The notes under the pieces were generated by a model. That model saw only the letters and a list, made by a program, of their open reading frames with translations, was not told the DNA's origin and did not search any database. Both the position numbers and the translations under genes were made by a program. 64,000 nt of DNA from Paenibacillus sp. HB172176 (lineage in GTDB: Bacteria > Bacillota > Bacilli > Paenibacillales > Paenibacillaceae). Below, in pieces: positions 17,295-26,349 of the stretch. The stretch spans positions 518,086 to 582,085 of the forward strand of contig NZ_JAATHD010000003.1 in NCBI RefSeq assembly GCF_011947265.1, written 5' to 3'. Within the stretch, counting starts at the first letter, position 1; the number at the start of each line of letters is the position of its first letter.

Positions 17295-18905
17295 ATGTTA
17301 ATGAATACAAAGCAAAAATTAAAGTGGATCACGTTCGCTTCTGCAGTAACGCTTGCCGTGACAGGTGTGGCGGGCTGCAGCAATAATGTTAATTCTTCGA
17401 ATGCTCCGGAGCAAACCGTGCGGCCGTCAACAGATACGGAAGGGAATCAGCCATCTGCCACTCAAAGCCAGCTTCCGCCTCAGCAGCTTAGCATCATGCT
17501 CCCTGCTTTCAGCACCAGCTATCCCAAGGATGGAACGAGGGTGCTGGCAGAAATCGAGAAGAGAACGAACACCAAGATTCATATTGACTGGATCCCAAAC
17601 TCCTCCTATGGAGATAAATTCAATATTATACTAGCTTCAGGCAAGCTGCCGAGCATTATGTTTGTGAGCGATGCCAAAAACTCGAGCTTCGTCAATGCTG
17701 CCAAATCGGGAGCCTTTTGGGATTTGGGCCCATACTTGAAGGATTACGACAATTTAAGTCAAGCAAATGAAGTCATTCTCAACAACTCCTCGATTGACGG
17801 TAAAAACTATGGCATCTATCGCGCACGTCCGCTAGGACGCAATGGCATTAATTATAGAAAGGATTGGTTGGAAAATGTAGGTCTGCCAGTGCCCCAAACG
17901 ATAGATGACTTCTATAATATGTTGAAGGCGTTTAAAGAGAAGGATCCTGATCAAAATGGAAAGGATGACACCTATGGCATGGTGCTGGTCAAATGGACAG
18001 GAGTATGGGCTAGCGGTTTTGATATCATCAAGCTCTGGTTTGGTGTGCCTAACCAATGGGGGATTGTGAATGGCGAACTGGTTCCAGAGCATGAAACCCC
18101 TGAATATTTGGAAGCGCTCAAATTCATGCGGAAGCTATATGAAGAAGGTCTGATTAATCATGATTTTGCCGTATACGACAGCTCGAAGTGGATTGACCCC
18201 ATCGTGAATAACCAAGCGGGTGTCATCGTAGATGTTACGGATACTGCACGAAGAATTGATCAAAAAATACACACGGCTTTGCAAGCTGAAAACAAAGACG
18301 AACCTGATAAACAATTTGTAGACAACCTGATTGGGGTAGAAGGAGAAGATGGCTTAAAGGCGCTTCCAACCTCTGGGTTCTCCGGAATGTTCGTCATTCC
18401 AAAGTCAACGGTGAAGACGGAAGATGAACTGAAACGGGTTCTTGAATTTCTGGATCAGACGAATGACGCCGACATTCAGACACTGCTCTATTCAGGCATC
18501 GAAGGCATTCATTATACCAAGGAGAATGATTATATCGTACCAACAACAGATAAAACAATGGCAGATTCTGAACTGACTGGATTGGGCCAGTTGTTGACTT
18601 ATATTCCAGAGGACCGCACATTGAAAAGTAAGAGCAAAATGACTCCACTTTCTCAAAAAACCGATAAGCTTCAGAAAGAAGCGGAAAAGTATATTGTGCC
18701 GAATCCGGCCGAGCCGTTTGCCTCCGAAGTGTATACCGAAAGAGGTCCGCAATTGAATAACATTATTAATGATGCAAGAATCAAATTTATAGTCGGACAA
18801 TATGACAAAGAAGATGTGAAAGCGGCTTTCGAGCTTTGGAGAAAAAGCGGCGGAGACGACTATGTGAAAGAAATGAATACATTGTACGCAGCTTCCCAGA
18901 AGTAG
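17295..18905 (+). CDS. Extracellular solute-binding lipoprotein (cassette 2)
   Basis: This 536-aa LplA/YtcQ-like substrate-binding protein has a signal peptide with lipobox VAGC, then a Ser/Thr/Pro/Gln-rich tether of about 40 residues, then the binding domain. GGGAGG lies 11 nt before the ATG. It is paralogous to the binding protein at 6586 (shared blocks such as NAAKSGAFWDLGPYLKDYDN against NAARSGMFWEVGPYLKDYPN). A 16-bp hairpin follows immediately, consistent with higher expression of the binding protein than of the distal genes. Confidence 0.9.
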   Translation: MLMNTKQKLKWITFASAVTLAVTGVAGCSNNVNSSNAPEQTVRPSTDTEGNQPSATQSQLPPQQLSIMLPAFSTSYPKDGTRVLAEIEKRTNTKIHIDWIPNSSYGDKFNIILASGKLPSIMFVSDAKNSSFVNAAKSGAFWDLGPYLKDYDNLSQANEVILNNSSIDGKNYGIYRARPLGRNGINYRKDWLENVGLPVPQTIDDFYNMLKAFKEKDPDQNGKDDTYGMVLVKWTGVWASGFDIIKLWFGVPNQWGIVNGELVPEHETPEYLEALKFMRKLYEEGLINHDFAVYDSSKWIDPIVNNQAGVIVDVTDTARRIDQKIHTALQAENKDEPDKQFVDNLIGVEGEDGLKALPTSGFSGMFVIPKSTVKTEDELKRVLEFLDQTNDADIQTLLYSGIEGIHYTKENDYIVPTTDKTMADSELTGLGQLLTYIPEDRTLKSKSKMTPLSQKTDKLQKEAEKYIVPNPAEPFASEVYTERGPQLNNIINDARIKFIVGQYDKEDVKAAFELWRKSGGDDYVKEMNTLYAASQK

Positions 18906-18911
18906 TTAGCA

Positions 18912-18947
18912 GCAATAAAGCCGTGTCGGCTGACACGGCTTTATTGC
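18912..18947 (+). repeat. Intercistronic hairpin after binding-protein gene 2
   Basis: A perfect 16-bp stem (18912-18927 with 18932-18947) has a GGCT loop, 6 nt after the stop codon. No T-tract follows; the next gene's ribosome site (AAGGAG) begins shortly after. It probably protects the upstream mRNA end or lets only part of the transcription through. Confidence 0.75.
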
Positions 18948-18966
18948 CAATAAGGAGCGAATACGC

Positions 18967-21555
18967 ATGAGTGATAGAAGTGTGAGGCTGCAACTGCTTC
19001 AAGAGAAAACGACGGGTAATTCTGTTGGGATTACATGGGGGATTCCATGGGGCAAAGGCGTTTTGGACCGAAAGGAATCGCTCGTCCTAACCAGCCATGC
19101 TCGGGAGCTTGCCATGCAGAGTTGGCCAACCGCATATTGGCCGGACGGGAGTGTGAAATGGACAGCTCATTCTACGGTGTTAAGCGATGAAGATAGGAGA
19201 GACTTAAGCGTTTCTATTGGAAAACCTGCAGTAAAGAAATTAAACCTTTCCGTTACGGAAAGTAAGGATTCCATCCTCATCCACACAGGGGTTGCCGAAT
19301 GTGTTATAGCACGGCAAGGCAATTCTATCATTCGAAGCATTACGAGAAATGGACATAGGGTAGGCTCTGACGTCATGCTTATGGGACTACGTGAAGAGCG
19401 GAAAACGGATACAGCAGGCAATCGGGTTTGGAATGAACCATTCGAAAGCAACATTCATTCGTCTGTTGTGGAACAAAACGGACCGATTCGCGCTGTGATA
19501 CGAGTGGACGGTTTTCATAGATCGAAGAACGGAGAGAGAGAATGGCTGCCATTCACATTGCGAATATATTTGTACGCAGGTCTTGAGACGATTCGACTCG
19601 TTCATACCTTCCATTACGATGGAGATCCGAATAAGGATTTCATTAAAGCAATTGGCATTACCTTACAGGTTCCTTTAGATGGACCTCTATATAATCGTCA
19701 TGTTCGAATCGCGGGAGACACCGGATTTTTTGGAGAATCACCAAAGACCTTGCATACAAGGCGCACGAAAGGCAAATACCGTGAGCTGTTTGAACGGCAA
19801 AGCGAAGGGAAGCCCGTCGAATTTAATGCGAATGATGATGGATATTTCATGGGGTTGCTTGAGGACTCGGCAACCTGGGATGATTATAAGCTCGTTCAAG
19901 ATTCATCGCATCATTATCGGATCATGAAGAGAACGAAGGAAGACTGCAGTTGGCTCAAGGTAACAGACGGCCATCGCAGTAGCGGGCTTGGATACGTAGG
20001 AGGAGTGAATGGCGGCATCGGCATCGGAGACCGTTATTTTTGGGAGAAGCATCCCCGCGCAATAGAAGTTTCGAATACGACTGGGGCTGAGGCGTCGCTA
20101 ACATTATGGTTATGGTCTCCCGATGTTCCTGCAATGGATCTTCGGCATTATGATTCAGAAACTCATGTAGAATCATCCTATGAAGGATTTAACGAGATGA
20201 ACGCAACTCCTTACGGAATTGCCAACACGAATGAACTGACACTATGGGCATTGCCCGAAACGCCAGGGCCGGAACGATTAGAGGAGATGCAGGCTGAACT
20301 AAGAGAACCCTCACTGCTGGTTTGCGAACCTGAATATTATTACAGCGTTCGAGCACTCGGTCTGTGGAGTCTGCCGGACCAGAGCACTCCGGCCAAGATC
20401 TATATGGAAGAGCAATTGGACGGCATTCTCTCCTTTTATTTAAGAGAAATTGAGCAGCGAGGCTGGTATGGATTCTGGGATTATGGAGATGTGATGCATA
20501 GCTATGACCCTGTTCGGCATGTTTGGAATTACGATCTTGGCGGCTGCGCATGGCAGAATGCGGAGCTTGTGCCCAATATGTGGTTATGGACAATGTTCCT
20601 CCGATCTGGAAGAGCTGATATATTCCGTATGGCGGAGGCGATGACTAGGCATACCAGCGAAGTGGATACCTATCATTTCGGCAAGTACATCGGATTGGGC
20701 TCGCGGCATAATGTCGTACACTGGGGCTGCGGTTGCAAGGAGGCTCGCATCTTCATGGCCGGGTTACATCGTTACTATTATTATTTGACAGCGGACGAAC
20801 GAATTGGGGATTTACTTGATCTTGTGAAGGATGCGGATTATTCGACGCTTGTCATGGATCCAATGAGAGCTTATTTTCCCAAGGATGAGAATCCGGTCCA
20901 CCTAAGGATTGGACCCGACTGGGCTGCTTTCTGCTCCAACTGGATGACTCGCTGGGAACGCTTCGAGGATACGTTGTATCGCGATAAGATTTTAACCGGC
21001 ATTCAATGCCTGAAGAATGCGAAATACCGAATGCTTTCGGGGCCTTCCTATGGTTATAATCCGGAGACCAGCGCGCTAATCCCGATGGGAGAGGATAACT
21101 CAGGCCGTCACATGGTGATTTGTATGGGAGGTCCACAGGTTTGGTTCGAGCTCGGAGATATGCTGGAAGACCCGGAATGGATGGATATGCTGGCAGAGTT
21201 CGGCGTTTACTATAATCTTCCTCAGAATGAGAAGGATTTGATTACGAATGGTGAAATTAAAACAGAGAGCTGGGGCCATCCGGTGCTCAGTGCGGGAATT
21301 GCAGCTTTTGGGGCCTATCATAAACGGGATAAGGCGACAGCGGAGAAATGCTGGGAGATTCTACTTCTAAATCCTTTCGGGCATACAAACCTCTCAGAGA
21401 ACGAAAACCTAGTGACATATATGGAAGATCTCTTTGAAATTGATTGGATTAACACGAATGAAGCCTCTCAATGGTCCTTAAATGCTATACTTAGTTTGGA
21501 ATTGCTGTCAGAATACTTGGAAGCAGTATACAGAAGAACCAGAATCGCTTTGTAA
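18967..21555 (+). CDS. PL26-type exo-rhamnogalacturonan lyase (YetA-like)
   Basis: This 862-aa protein matches the YetA/PcRGLX family by length and by its N-terminal block (GNSVGITWGIPWGKGVL, WPDGSVKWTA). PcRGLX of Penicillium is an exo-acting rhamnogalacturonan lyase of family PL26, and B. subtilis yetA lies beside lplABCD and the yes rhamnogalacturonan genes. There is no signal peptide, so it should act in the cytoplasm on imported rhamnogalacturonan oligosaccharides. AAGGAG lies 9 nt before the ATG. It lies inside the second ABC cassette between the binding protein and the sensor, supporting the substrate assignment. Family placement is from recalled sequence pattern. Confidence 0.82.
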   Translation: MSDRSVRLQLLQEKTTGNSVGITWGIPWGKGVLDRKESLVLTSHARELAMQSWPTAYWPDGSVKWTAHSTVLSDEDRRDLSVSIGKPAVKKLNLSVTESKDSILIHTGVAECVIARQGNSIIRSITRNGHRVGSDVMLMGLREERKTDTAGNRVWNEPFESNIHSSVVEQNGPIRAVIRVDGFHRSKNGEREWLPFTLRIYLYAGLETIRLVHTFHYDGDPNKDFIKAIGITLQVPLDGPLYNRHVRIAGDTGFFGESPKTLHTRRTKGKYRELFERQSEGKPVEFNANDDGYFMGLLEDSATWDDYKLVQDSSHHYRIMKRTKEDCSWLKVTDGHRSSGLGYVGGVNGGIGIGDRYFWEKHPRAIEVSNTTGAEASLTLWLWSPDVPAMDLRHYDSETHVESSYEGFNEMNATPYGIANTNELTLWALPETPGPERLEEMQAELREPSLLVCEPEYYYSVRALGLWSLPDQSTPAKIYMEEQLDGILSFYLREIEQRGWYGFWDYGDVMHSYDPVRHVWNYDLGGCAWQNAELVPNMWLWTMFLRSGRADIFRMAEAMTRHTSEVDTYHFGKYIGLGSRHNVVHWGCGCKEARIFMAGLHRYYYYLTADERIGDLLDLVKDADYSTLVMDPMRAYFPKDENPVHLRIGPDWAAFCSNWMTRWERFEDTLYRDKILTGIQCLKNAKYRMLSGPSYGYNPETSALIPMGEDNSGRHMVICMGGPQVWFELGDMLEDPEWMDMLAEFGVYYNLPQNEKDLITNGEIKTESWGHPVLSAGIAAFGAYHKRDKATAEKCWEILLLNPFGHTNLSENENLVTYMEDLFEIDWINTNEASQWSLNAILSLELLSEYLEAVYRRTRIAL

Positions 21556-21582
21556 GACAAATAAACCCGGCAGGTGAGAAGA

Positions 21583-23895
21583 ATGGGGAAGTTTTTTTCC
21601 AAAGGAATGAAATATTACCGACAGAGCTTGCTGTTGATTTTATCCATTGCTATCTTGCCCGGGCTTCTTCTGAGTGGATTCATGTATTGGGGGACTGGTG
21701 GTGAAATCGAGAAAAAACTCCATCAGCTTCATCAGGAGGAAATACATGAACGTGCGCAAACCATCGATGGCAACTTAGCCTATTTGGAACTATCAATCGG
21801 TCAATGGGCGTTCGAACCGCAATTTGACTATACCCTTAGAGGAATGGACTTCGGGCTGAATTACGGAAGAGCCTGGGATATTACAAAAACATTGCTCATT
21901 GTGCAAAGTTCGAGCGAGCTTATTGAGAATGCGGAGCTTTATGTGAAAGGAACGGATAATCAAAGGGACGTTAGGTTCATGCCTGAATACAGTACGGTGG
22001 ACGAGTCGGAATTGAATACTCAATATATGAATCTAATGAATCGCAATCAGTCTTTCTTTTGGACAACTGAAGTGCCGGGAAGCACGAACAAGGAACAACT
22101 CGCTTTAGTTCAGAAGCTGCCGGGGAACAACAAAAATCCCATCGGTCTTTTGCTTGTAAGGATTAACATGGAAAAGCTGGAGCAGTTAGTAGGCGCCTTA
22201 ACGCCATATAACGGTGGGAAGACCCTTATCATAAACGATGACGGCGGACGCATTATCAGTACAGGGATCGGATCTGATGACGACCTCTTGGTTCAAGATC
22301 TGATCTCCGAGATTCAGAATGGAAATCAAGAAGAGGGGCTTCATTATTACAGATGGAATGGGAGTAAGTATTCGATCTCCTATGATACATTTAACGAAGT
22401 GAGCACACATTGGTCGTATATTTCGGCAGCGCCGATACAGGCTATAACCTATCCGCTCCGTTCCATCTCTAAACTAATCATCACAATAAGTTGTATCGCT
22501 CTTCTAATCGCTGCCTCCATGGCGTGGGCCGCTTCCCGGCGTATTTATTCACCTGTCGGGAAGTTGTTCCATATGCTGAACAGGGATAAGGCGGAGCACT
22601 TGGACCAGGATGTAGATGAATTTACCTTGATTAATCAGAAGTGGCAGGAGTTGAATCGAGAAAGCAAGTCCTTGCAATCGAAGCTGAAACATGAGCTCCC
22701 GCATCTGAAAGAGAGCTTTATCCAGCAATTATTTCAAGGCTATCTTCATCAATATTCCGCAAGCGAGCTCATCAAACGATTCAGCCAATATGGCGTGCAT
22801 CTTGAAAATAAAAAATTTACCGTCGTCTATGTTCAACTCATTGGACTTGGCAGCTCAACCACACGTTTCAATCAAGGAGACGAGGGGCTAGTTACCTTCG
22901 CGGCGTGCAATATCATGGGGGAAATCGCTGGGAATGAACTGGAACAAACCTACGTGATCAACTTTCATGATTTATCAATCGCGCTTCTAATCGTTGAACC
23001 AGGCAAGGATACAAGGGAGGCTATTCATGCTCTTTGCAGCGAGATTACACATGGAATTAATCAATTGTTGCGTCTGCAGGCAACAGCTGTAATCGCTCCA
23101 TCCACCAATGATATTAAGCAAATTGCTTCGCTGTATGAGAGTGCCAAATCAGCAACAAGATACAGAAGCTTCGAGAATGAAAATCAGATTATCGACATGG
23201 AGCAGCCGGAACTGCTAATGGAAGCTGGGGAATTGAATTATCCGTTCACGATAGAGCGCGAGTTGATTCAGGCGCTGCGAGCTGGAGAGAAGGATGAAGC
23301 GATGCATCAGCTGTCATTGTTCATTGAAGCTTTATCAGTCGATGGCGTGAAAGAAATGGATGTCAAGCAGGGGGTAATGCGACTATTGGCAGGCATAATA
23401 AATGCGATCTCGCAGCTCGGAGTGAATCCGGCAAGCTTATCCAAGGGGAGCAATCTATTTGAGGCCCTTTCTCAAATTCGCGACCCCAATTCCATCGTTG
23501 ATTGGTTTCATCACCATATTATCGAATCCTTTATTTGTGAGCTGGAGAGGCGGACCAATGATCAAGTAAAACGAGTCATTGAGAAGGCGAAAAATTATAT
23601 TCGTCAGAACTATATGAAAGATATTTCACTTGAAAGTTGTGCGGATCATGTCAAAGTAGCCTCTCATTTTCTCAGCAAGGTTTTCAAAAAAGAGACGGGA
23701 AGCAATTTCACCGAGTACTTGACTGAATTGCGAATGGAAAAAGCCAAGTCTTTACTGCGAGAGTCGGATATTATGATTAATGAAATTTCTTTGCTTGTAG
23801 GCTATCAACCCAGTTATTTCATTCGATTGTTTAAAAAGCTGGAGGGAATTACGCCAGGTCGATTTCGAGAGGTGGTTCACGCAAGGGAAGAGTAA
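21583..23895 (+). CDS. Membrane-anchored AraC-family regulator with extracellular sensor (cassette 2)
   Basis: This 770-aa regulator has the same plan as the one at 8214. A first helix lies at about residues 14-34 (LLLILSIAILPGLLLSGFMY), then an extracytoplasmic sensor, a second helix at about 295-317 (LIITISCIALLIAASMAWAA), a cytoplasmic linker and a C-terminal AraC HTH (about 660-765, ending FKKLEGITPGRFREV). ATG 21583 has AGGTGA 5 nt upstream; a GTG at 21574 is less likely. It is 27 nt downstream of the PL26 gene, so probably cotranscribed. It likely controls its own cassette in response to the imported sugar. Confidence 0.87.
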   Translation: MGKFFSKGMKYYRQSLLLILSIAILPGLLLSGFMYWGTGGEIEKKLHQLHQEEIHERAQTIDGNLAYLELSIGQWAFEPQFDYTLRGMDFGLNYGRAWDITKTLLIVQSSSELIENAELYVKGTDNQRDVRFMPEYSTVDESELNTQYMNLMNRNQSFFWTTEVPGSTNKEQLALVQKLPGNNKNPIGLLLVRINMEKLEQLVGALTPYNGGKTLIINDDGGRIISTGIGSDDDLLVQDLISEIQNGNQEEGLHYYRWNGSKYSISYDTFNEVSTHWSYISAAPIQAITYPLRSISKLIITISCIALLIAASMAWAASRRIYSPVGKLFHMLNRDKAEHLDQDVDEFTLINQKWQELNRESKSLQSKLKHELPHLKESFIQQLFQGYLHQYSASELIKRFSQYGVHLENKKFTVVYVQLIGLGSSTTRFNQGDEGLVTFAACNIMGEIAGNELEQTYVINFHDLSIALLIVEPGKDTREAIHALCSEITHGINQLLRLQATAVIAPSTNDIKQIASLYESAKSATRYRSFENENQIIDMEQPELLMEAGELNYPFTIERELIQALRAGEKDEAMHQLSLFIEALSVDGVKEMDVKQGVMRLLAGIINAISQLGVNPASLSKGSNLFEALSQIRDPNSIVDWFHHHIIESFICELERRTNDQVKRVIEKAKNYIRQNYMKDISLESCADHVKVASHFLSKVFKKETGSNFTEYLTELRMEKAKSLLRESDIMINEISLLVGYQPSYFIRLFKKLEGITPGRFREVVHAREE

Positions 23896-23903
23896 TTAAA
23901 TAT

Positions 23904-23941
23904 TTGAAGAGCCCTGAACGCAACAGTTCAGGGCTCTTCAA
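23904..23941. terminator. Bidirectional terminator between convergent genes
   Basis: A 16-bp perfect stem (23904-23919 with 23926-23941) and GCAACA loop lie between the AraC gene (+) and the 752-aa gene (-). The right arm includes the last codons and stop of the minus-strand gene. AT-rich sequence flanks both sides. Confidence 0.8.
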
Positions 23942-26186
23942 TTCGTAGAAGCCGGGCTTCTCCAGGTGTGAGTTGAATGGTGACCTTGCGATTTGAATTT
24001 GACGGGATTAAAGTTTTCGTAAGCAGATTCACTGCTGCCCTGGCGTCAAGAGACAACACTTGCTCCTCATCCTCCCAATTGACCGCAAGCGCATAGGAAT
24101 GGCCGTCCGCTTCGCGGACAATCACGCCTCTTACGTTACCGCTCTCATGATGAACAGGACGAATATCGTTTCCGGCGCTGCGCGTGGCTTTCGCTGTTTG
24201 ATTGGCTTGTATGACAAACCCCGCATCCACCAGGATTTCTCCTGCGTCCAGGGAGCGCAGCTCCCCTTCGTAAGGAGCGCAGATTTCATCTCCGTAGAGC
24301 ATGCCGCCTGTTCCCGCTGTCTTGAGATTTTCCCGAAGCCCAATCTGTCTTCGGCCTGGACGATGTATGACAAGCTCCTCCGCGCCGTAAGCGGCAATGA
24401 CGCCGAGCTTATCATCCATATTCAGCCAATGCGATCCGGTTGAGACGGTTTGCTGATCACAATTCCCTGCTCCGAGCAGTGTAAGGCTTCCATCTTCAAA
24501 TTCATAGTTGCGCTGGTTTCCATTGAACAGATCATTCGGCATTATAAGATGAAGGCCTTTCATGCCCCTTATATAAGCTCTGCGCTCCAAAGCTGTCGTA
24601 AGCTGCAGGACGATCATCGCACCATGCGGGAGCGCGGCGCAGACAATGCGGCTTCTGGCGATGTTATGGTCCGGCTGTCCCTCTGCAAGCAGCCCCGATG
24701 TATGATGAAGTGTGCTTCCCCATGTCAGAAACCCTCCCTCGAACATAGCGCCCTCATGTCGCTCCAATCGCTGCTCCGTGAATCTGCCTAACCCGGTAAT
24801 CTGCGGCGCAAGGTTCTCCTTCCATTCGGCCATGCCGCTCTCATTCGCCGGCAAGCAAAGTCCTTGCGGCTTCTCTGCCGCTTCCCATACCCACGATGCT
24901 ATCCTGTTCGCGTTTTTGTGCAGATAAGCGCCGTGCCAGGCATCGTGCCAGGCTTCCCCTTCCGCTTCGAGATCTGCAGGACTCCGGCTTTCGGATTCAA
25001 GCTTGCTGACACCGGCGGCATCGATCAAAGGCTTCCAAGCAAGCCCCATGGATAAGGCAACCGCCCGATCCGATTCCAGCCGCGCATAATAGAGCGGCGA
25101 TTCCTCTCTCAAAACTTGATTTCGGGACGAGAAAAAGCTGCCGTCTCCATTCTCTTCCATCTCCAGCTGAACGAGCTGAAGCCATCGTTCCTCGAAATCG
25201 GAGCACTCCGAATCAGCCAGTATATCTCGAACCATATGCCATACCGGGATGACGTAATCCTGACAGTACGTATACCTTACCCGGGTGTCGCCGCCGATTC
25301 TGAGCAAGCGCCCGTCCGGGAAGGTGCATGCCTTGACCAGCTTCCATAACGGCTCTATATTGTGATAGAGCGCTTCGGGAACGGGAATGCTTCGATTTTT
25401 ATAATAGAAATGCAGCATGGCCATGTTCGAGAGACAGATGACCATATAGCCGACATTCAAATAACCGTGATGATTGAGCGCCATGGATTCGAAGAAGTTC
25501 GCCCCGACATGACGATCCGCAACCGTCTTGCCGTCTTTGATCGTTCTATTGACAGCATCGGAGGGAACGGACACGGAATTAATGAGAAAAGCAAGTCCCT
25601 TCTCCCGAAATTGTTCCGCGCGCGCAGCATCCGGATACAACAGGGCCGTTCGATGCAGCAAGGCGCCGTTCCAAAGGTTGCTCTCCGGCTTGTTGTGCCC
25701 CTCGCTCGCCAGCAGTCCCGCTTCAATCTCAAGCTCATCCAGCAGCCAATCGCATTCCGAGAGCAATACCTTGCGCAGCAGCTCATGATCCGCAGAAGTC
25801 ATCTCCTCCGCGATTGCGTCCACGCCGTGCATCATGCGTTCAATGCCAAGTGCGCTGATCCAGGTATGCCCCCATGAGCCGCCGTCTGTGCAGCAATAGT
25901 TGCCTTCGATATGAGATTGAAGCGAGAAGCGCAGCGTACGAAGCGCGATATGAATTAGCTCTTCCCGGGAGAGTCCCGCTGCGTCTGGATCAAATTCACG
26001 ATCGGCGGCAAGCGCTGCATATGCGGCAAAAGCCTTCTGATTCGTCTGCACGCCCCAGCCGTTGTCGCCGCTGCCGTAGCAGGCAAGCTCTGGCCGGTCC
26101 AGACAGGAGTAGAGATCCGCCAGGCTGCTGCGAACCCATTTCTCAAGCAGCTTTCGATAAACAGAAACAGAATCGTCTATAGACAT
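23928..26186 (-). CDS. Unassigned 752-aa protein, possibly a toroid-type polysaccharide lyase
   Basis: I do not recognise the family with certainty. The N-terminal 400 residues are helix-rich and carry blocks of the kind seen in (alpha/alpha)6-toroid lyases and heparinase II/III-like enzymes: NGWGVQTNQKAF, SWGHTWISALG, NLWNGALLHRTALLYPDA, ALNHHGYLNVGYM and FPDGRLLRIGGDTRVRY. The C-terminal half looks beta-rich, as in the beta-sandwich of such lyases. No signal peptide is seen, so it should be cytoplasmic. AGGAGG precedes the ATG. It is divergent from an AraC regulator (26350) and near GH105 and PL8 genes, which suggests action on a uronic-acid polysaccharide. Other polysaccharide lyase families or a glycoside hydrolase remain possible. 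Confidence 0.6.
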   Translation of the reverse strand: MSIDDSVSVYRKLLEKWVRSSLADLYSCLDRPELACYGSGDNGWGVQTNQKAFAAYAALAADREFDPDAAGLSREELIHIALRTLRFSLQSHIEGNYCCTDGGSWGHTWISALGIERMMHGVDAIAEEMTSADHELLRKVLLSECDWLLDELEIEAGLLASEGHNKPESNLWNGALLHRTALLYPDAARAEQFREKGLAFLINSVSVPSDAVNRTIKDGKTVADRHVGANFFESMALNHHGYLNVGYMVICLSNMAMLHFYYKNRSIPVPEALYHNIEPLWKLVKACTFPDGRLLRIGGDTRVRYTYCQDYVIPVWHMVRDILADSECSDFEERWLQLVQLEMEENGDGSFFSSRNQVLREESPLYYARLESDRAVALSMGLAWKPLIDAAGVSKLESESRSPADLEAEGEAWHDAWHGAYLHKNANRIASWVWEAAEKPQGLCLPANESGMAEWKENLAPQITGLGRFTEQRLERHEGAMFEGGFLTWGSTLHHTSGLLAEGQPDHNIARSRIVCAALPHGAMIVLQLTTALERRAYIRGMKGLHLIMPNDLFNGNQRNYEFEDGSLTLLGAGNCDQQTVSTGSHWLNMDDKLGVIAAYGAEELVIHRPGRRQIGLRENLKTAGTGGMLYGDEICAPYEGELRSLDAGEILVDAGFVIQANQTAKATRSAGNDIRPVHHESGNVRGVIVREADGHSYALAVNWEDEEQVLSLDARAAVNLLTKTLIPSNSNRKVTIQLTPGEARLLRIEEP

Positions 26187-26225
26187 AAGAGAGCCTCCTG
26201 GTATAATGGACTATCATTGAATATG

Positions 26226-26314
26226 ATGATATTTTGTTTCGTAGGAGGATTATATCAGTCAAATATAAAGAAATGAATGATCAATACTTGCATGACTTGT
26301 ATGATATTTTGTTT
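26226..26314 (+). repeat. Direct repeat ATGATATTTTGTTT (two copies, 75 bp apart)
   Basis: A 14-bp perfect direct repeat lies at 26226-26239 and 26301-26314, in the divergent control region between the 752-aa gene and the AraC gene. The 75-bp pitch is close to seven DNA turns, so both copies would lie on one face. It is a candidate AraC operator. Confidence 0.5.
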
Positions 26315-26349
26315 TGGAGGCGAAAGCAGAGAAAGGAGGCTCGAATGCG

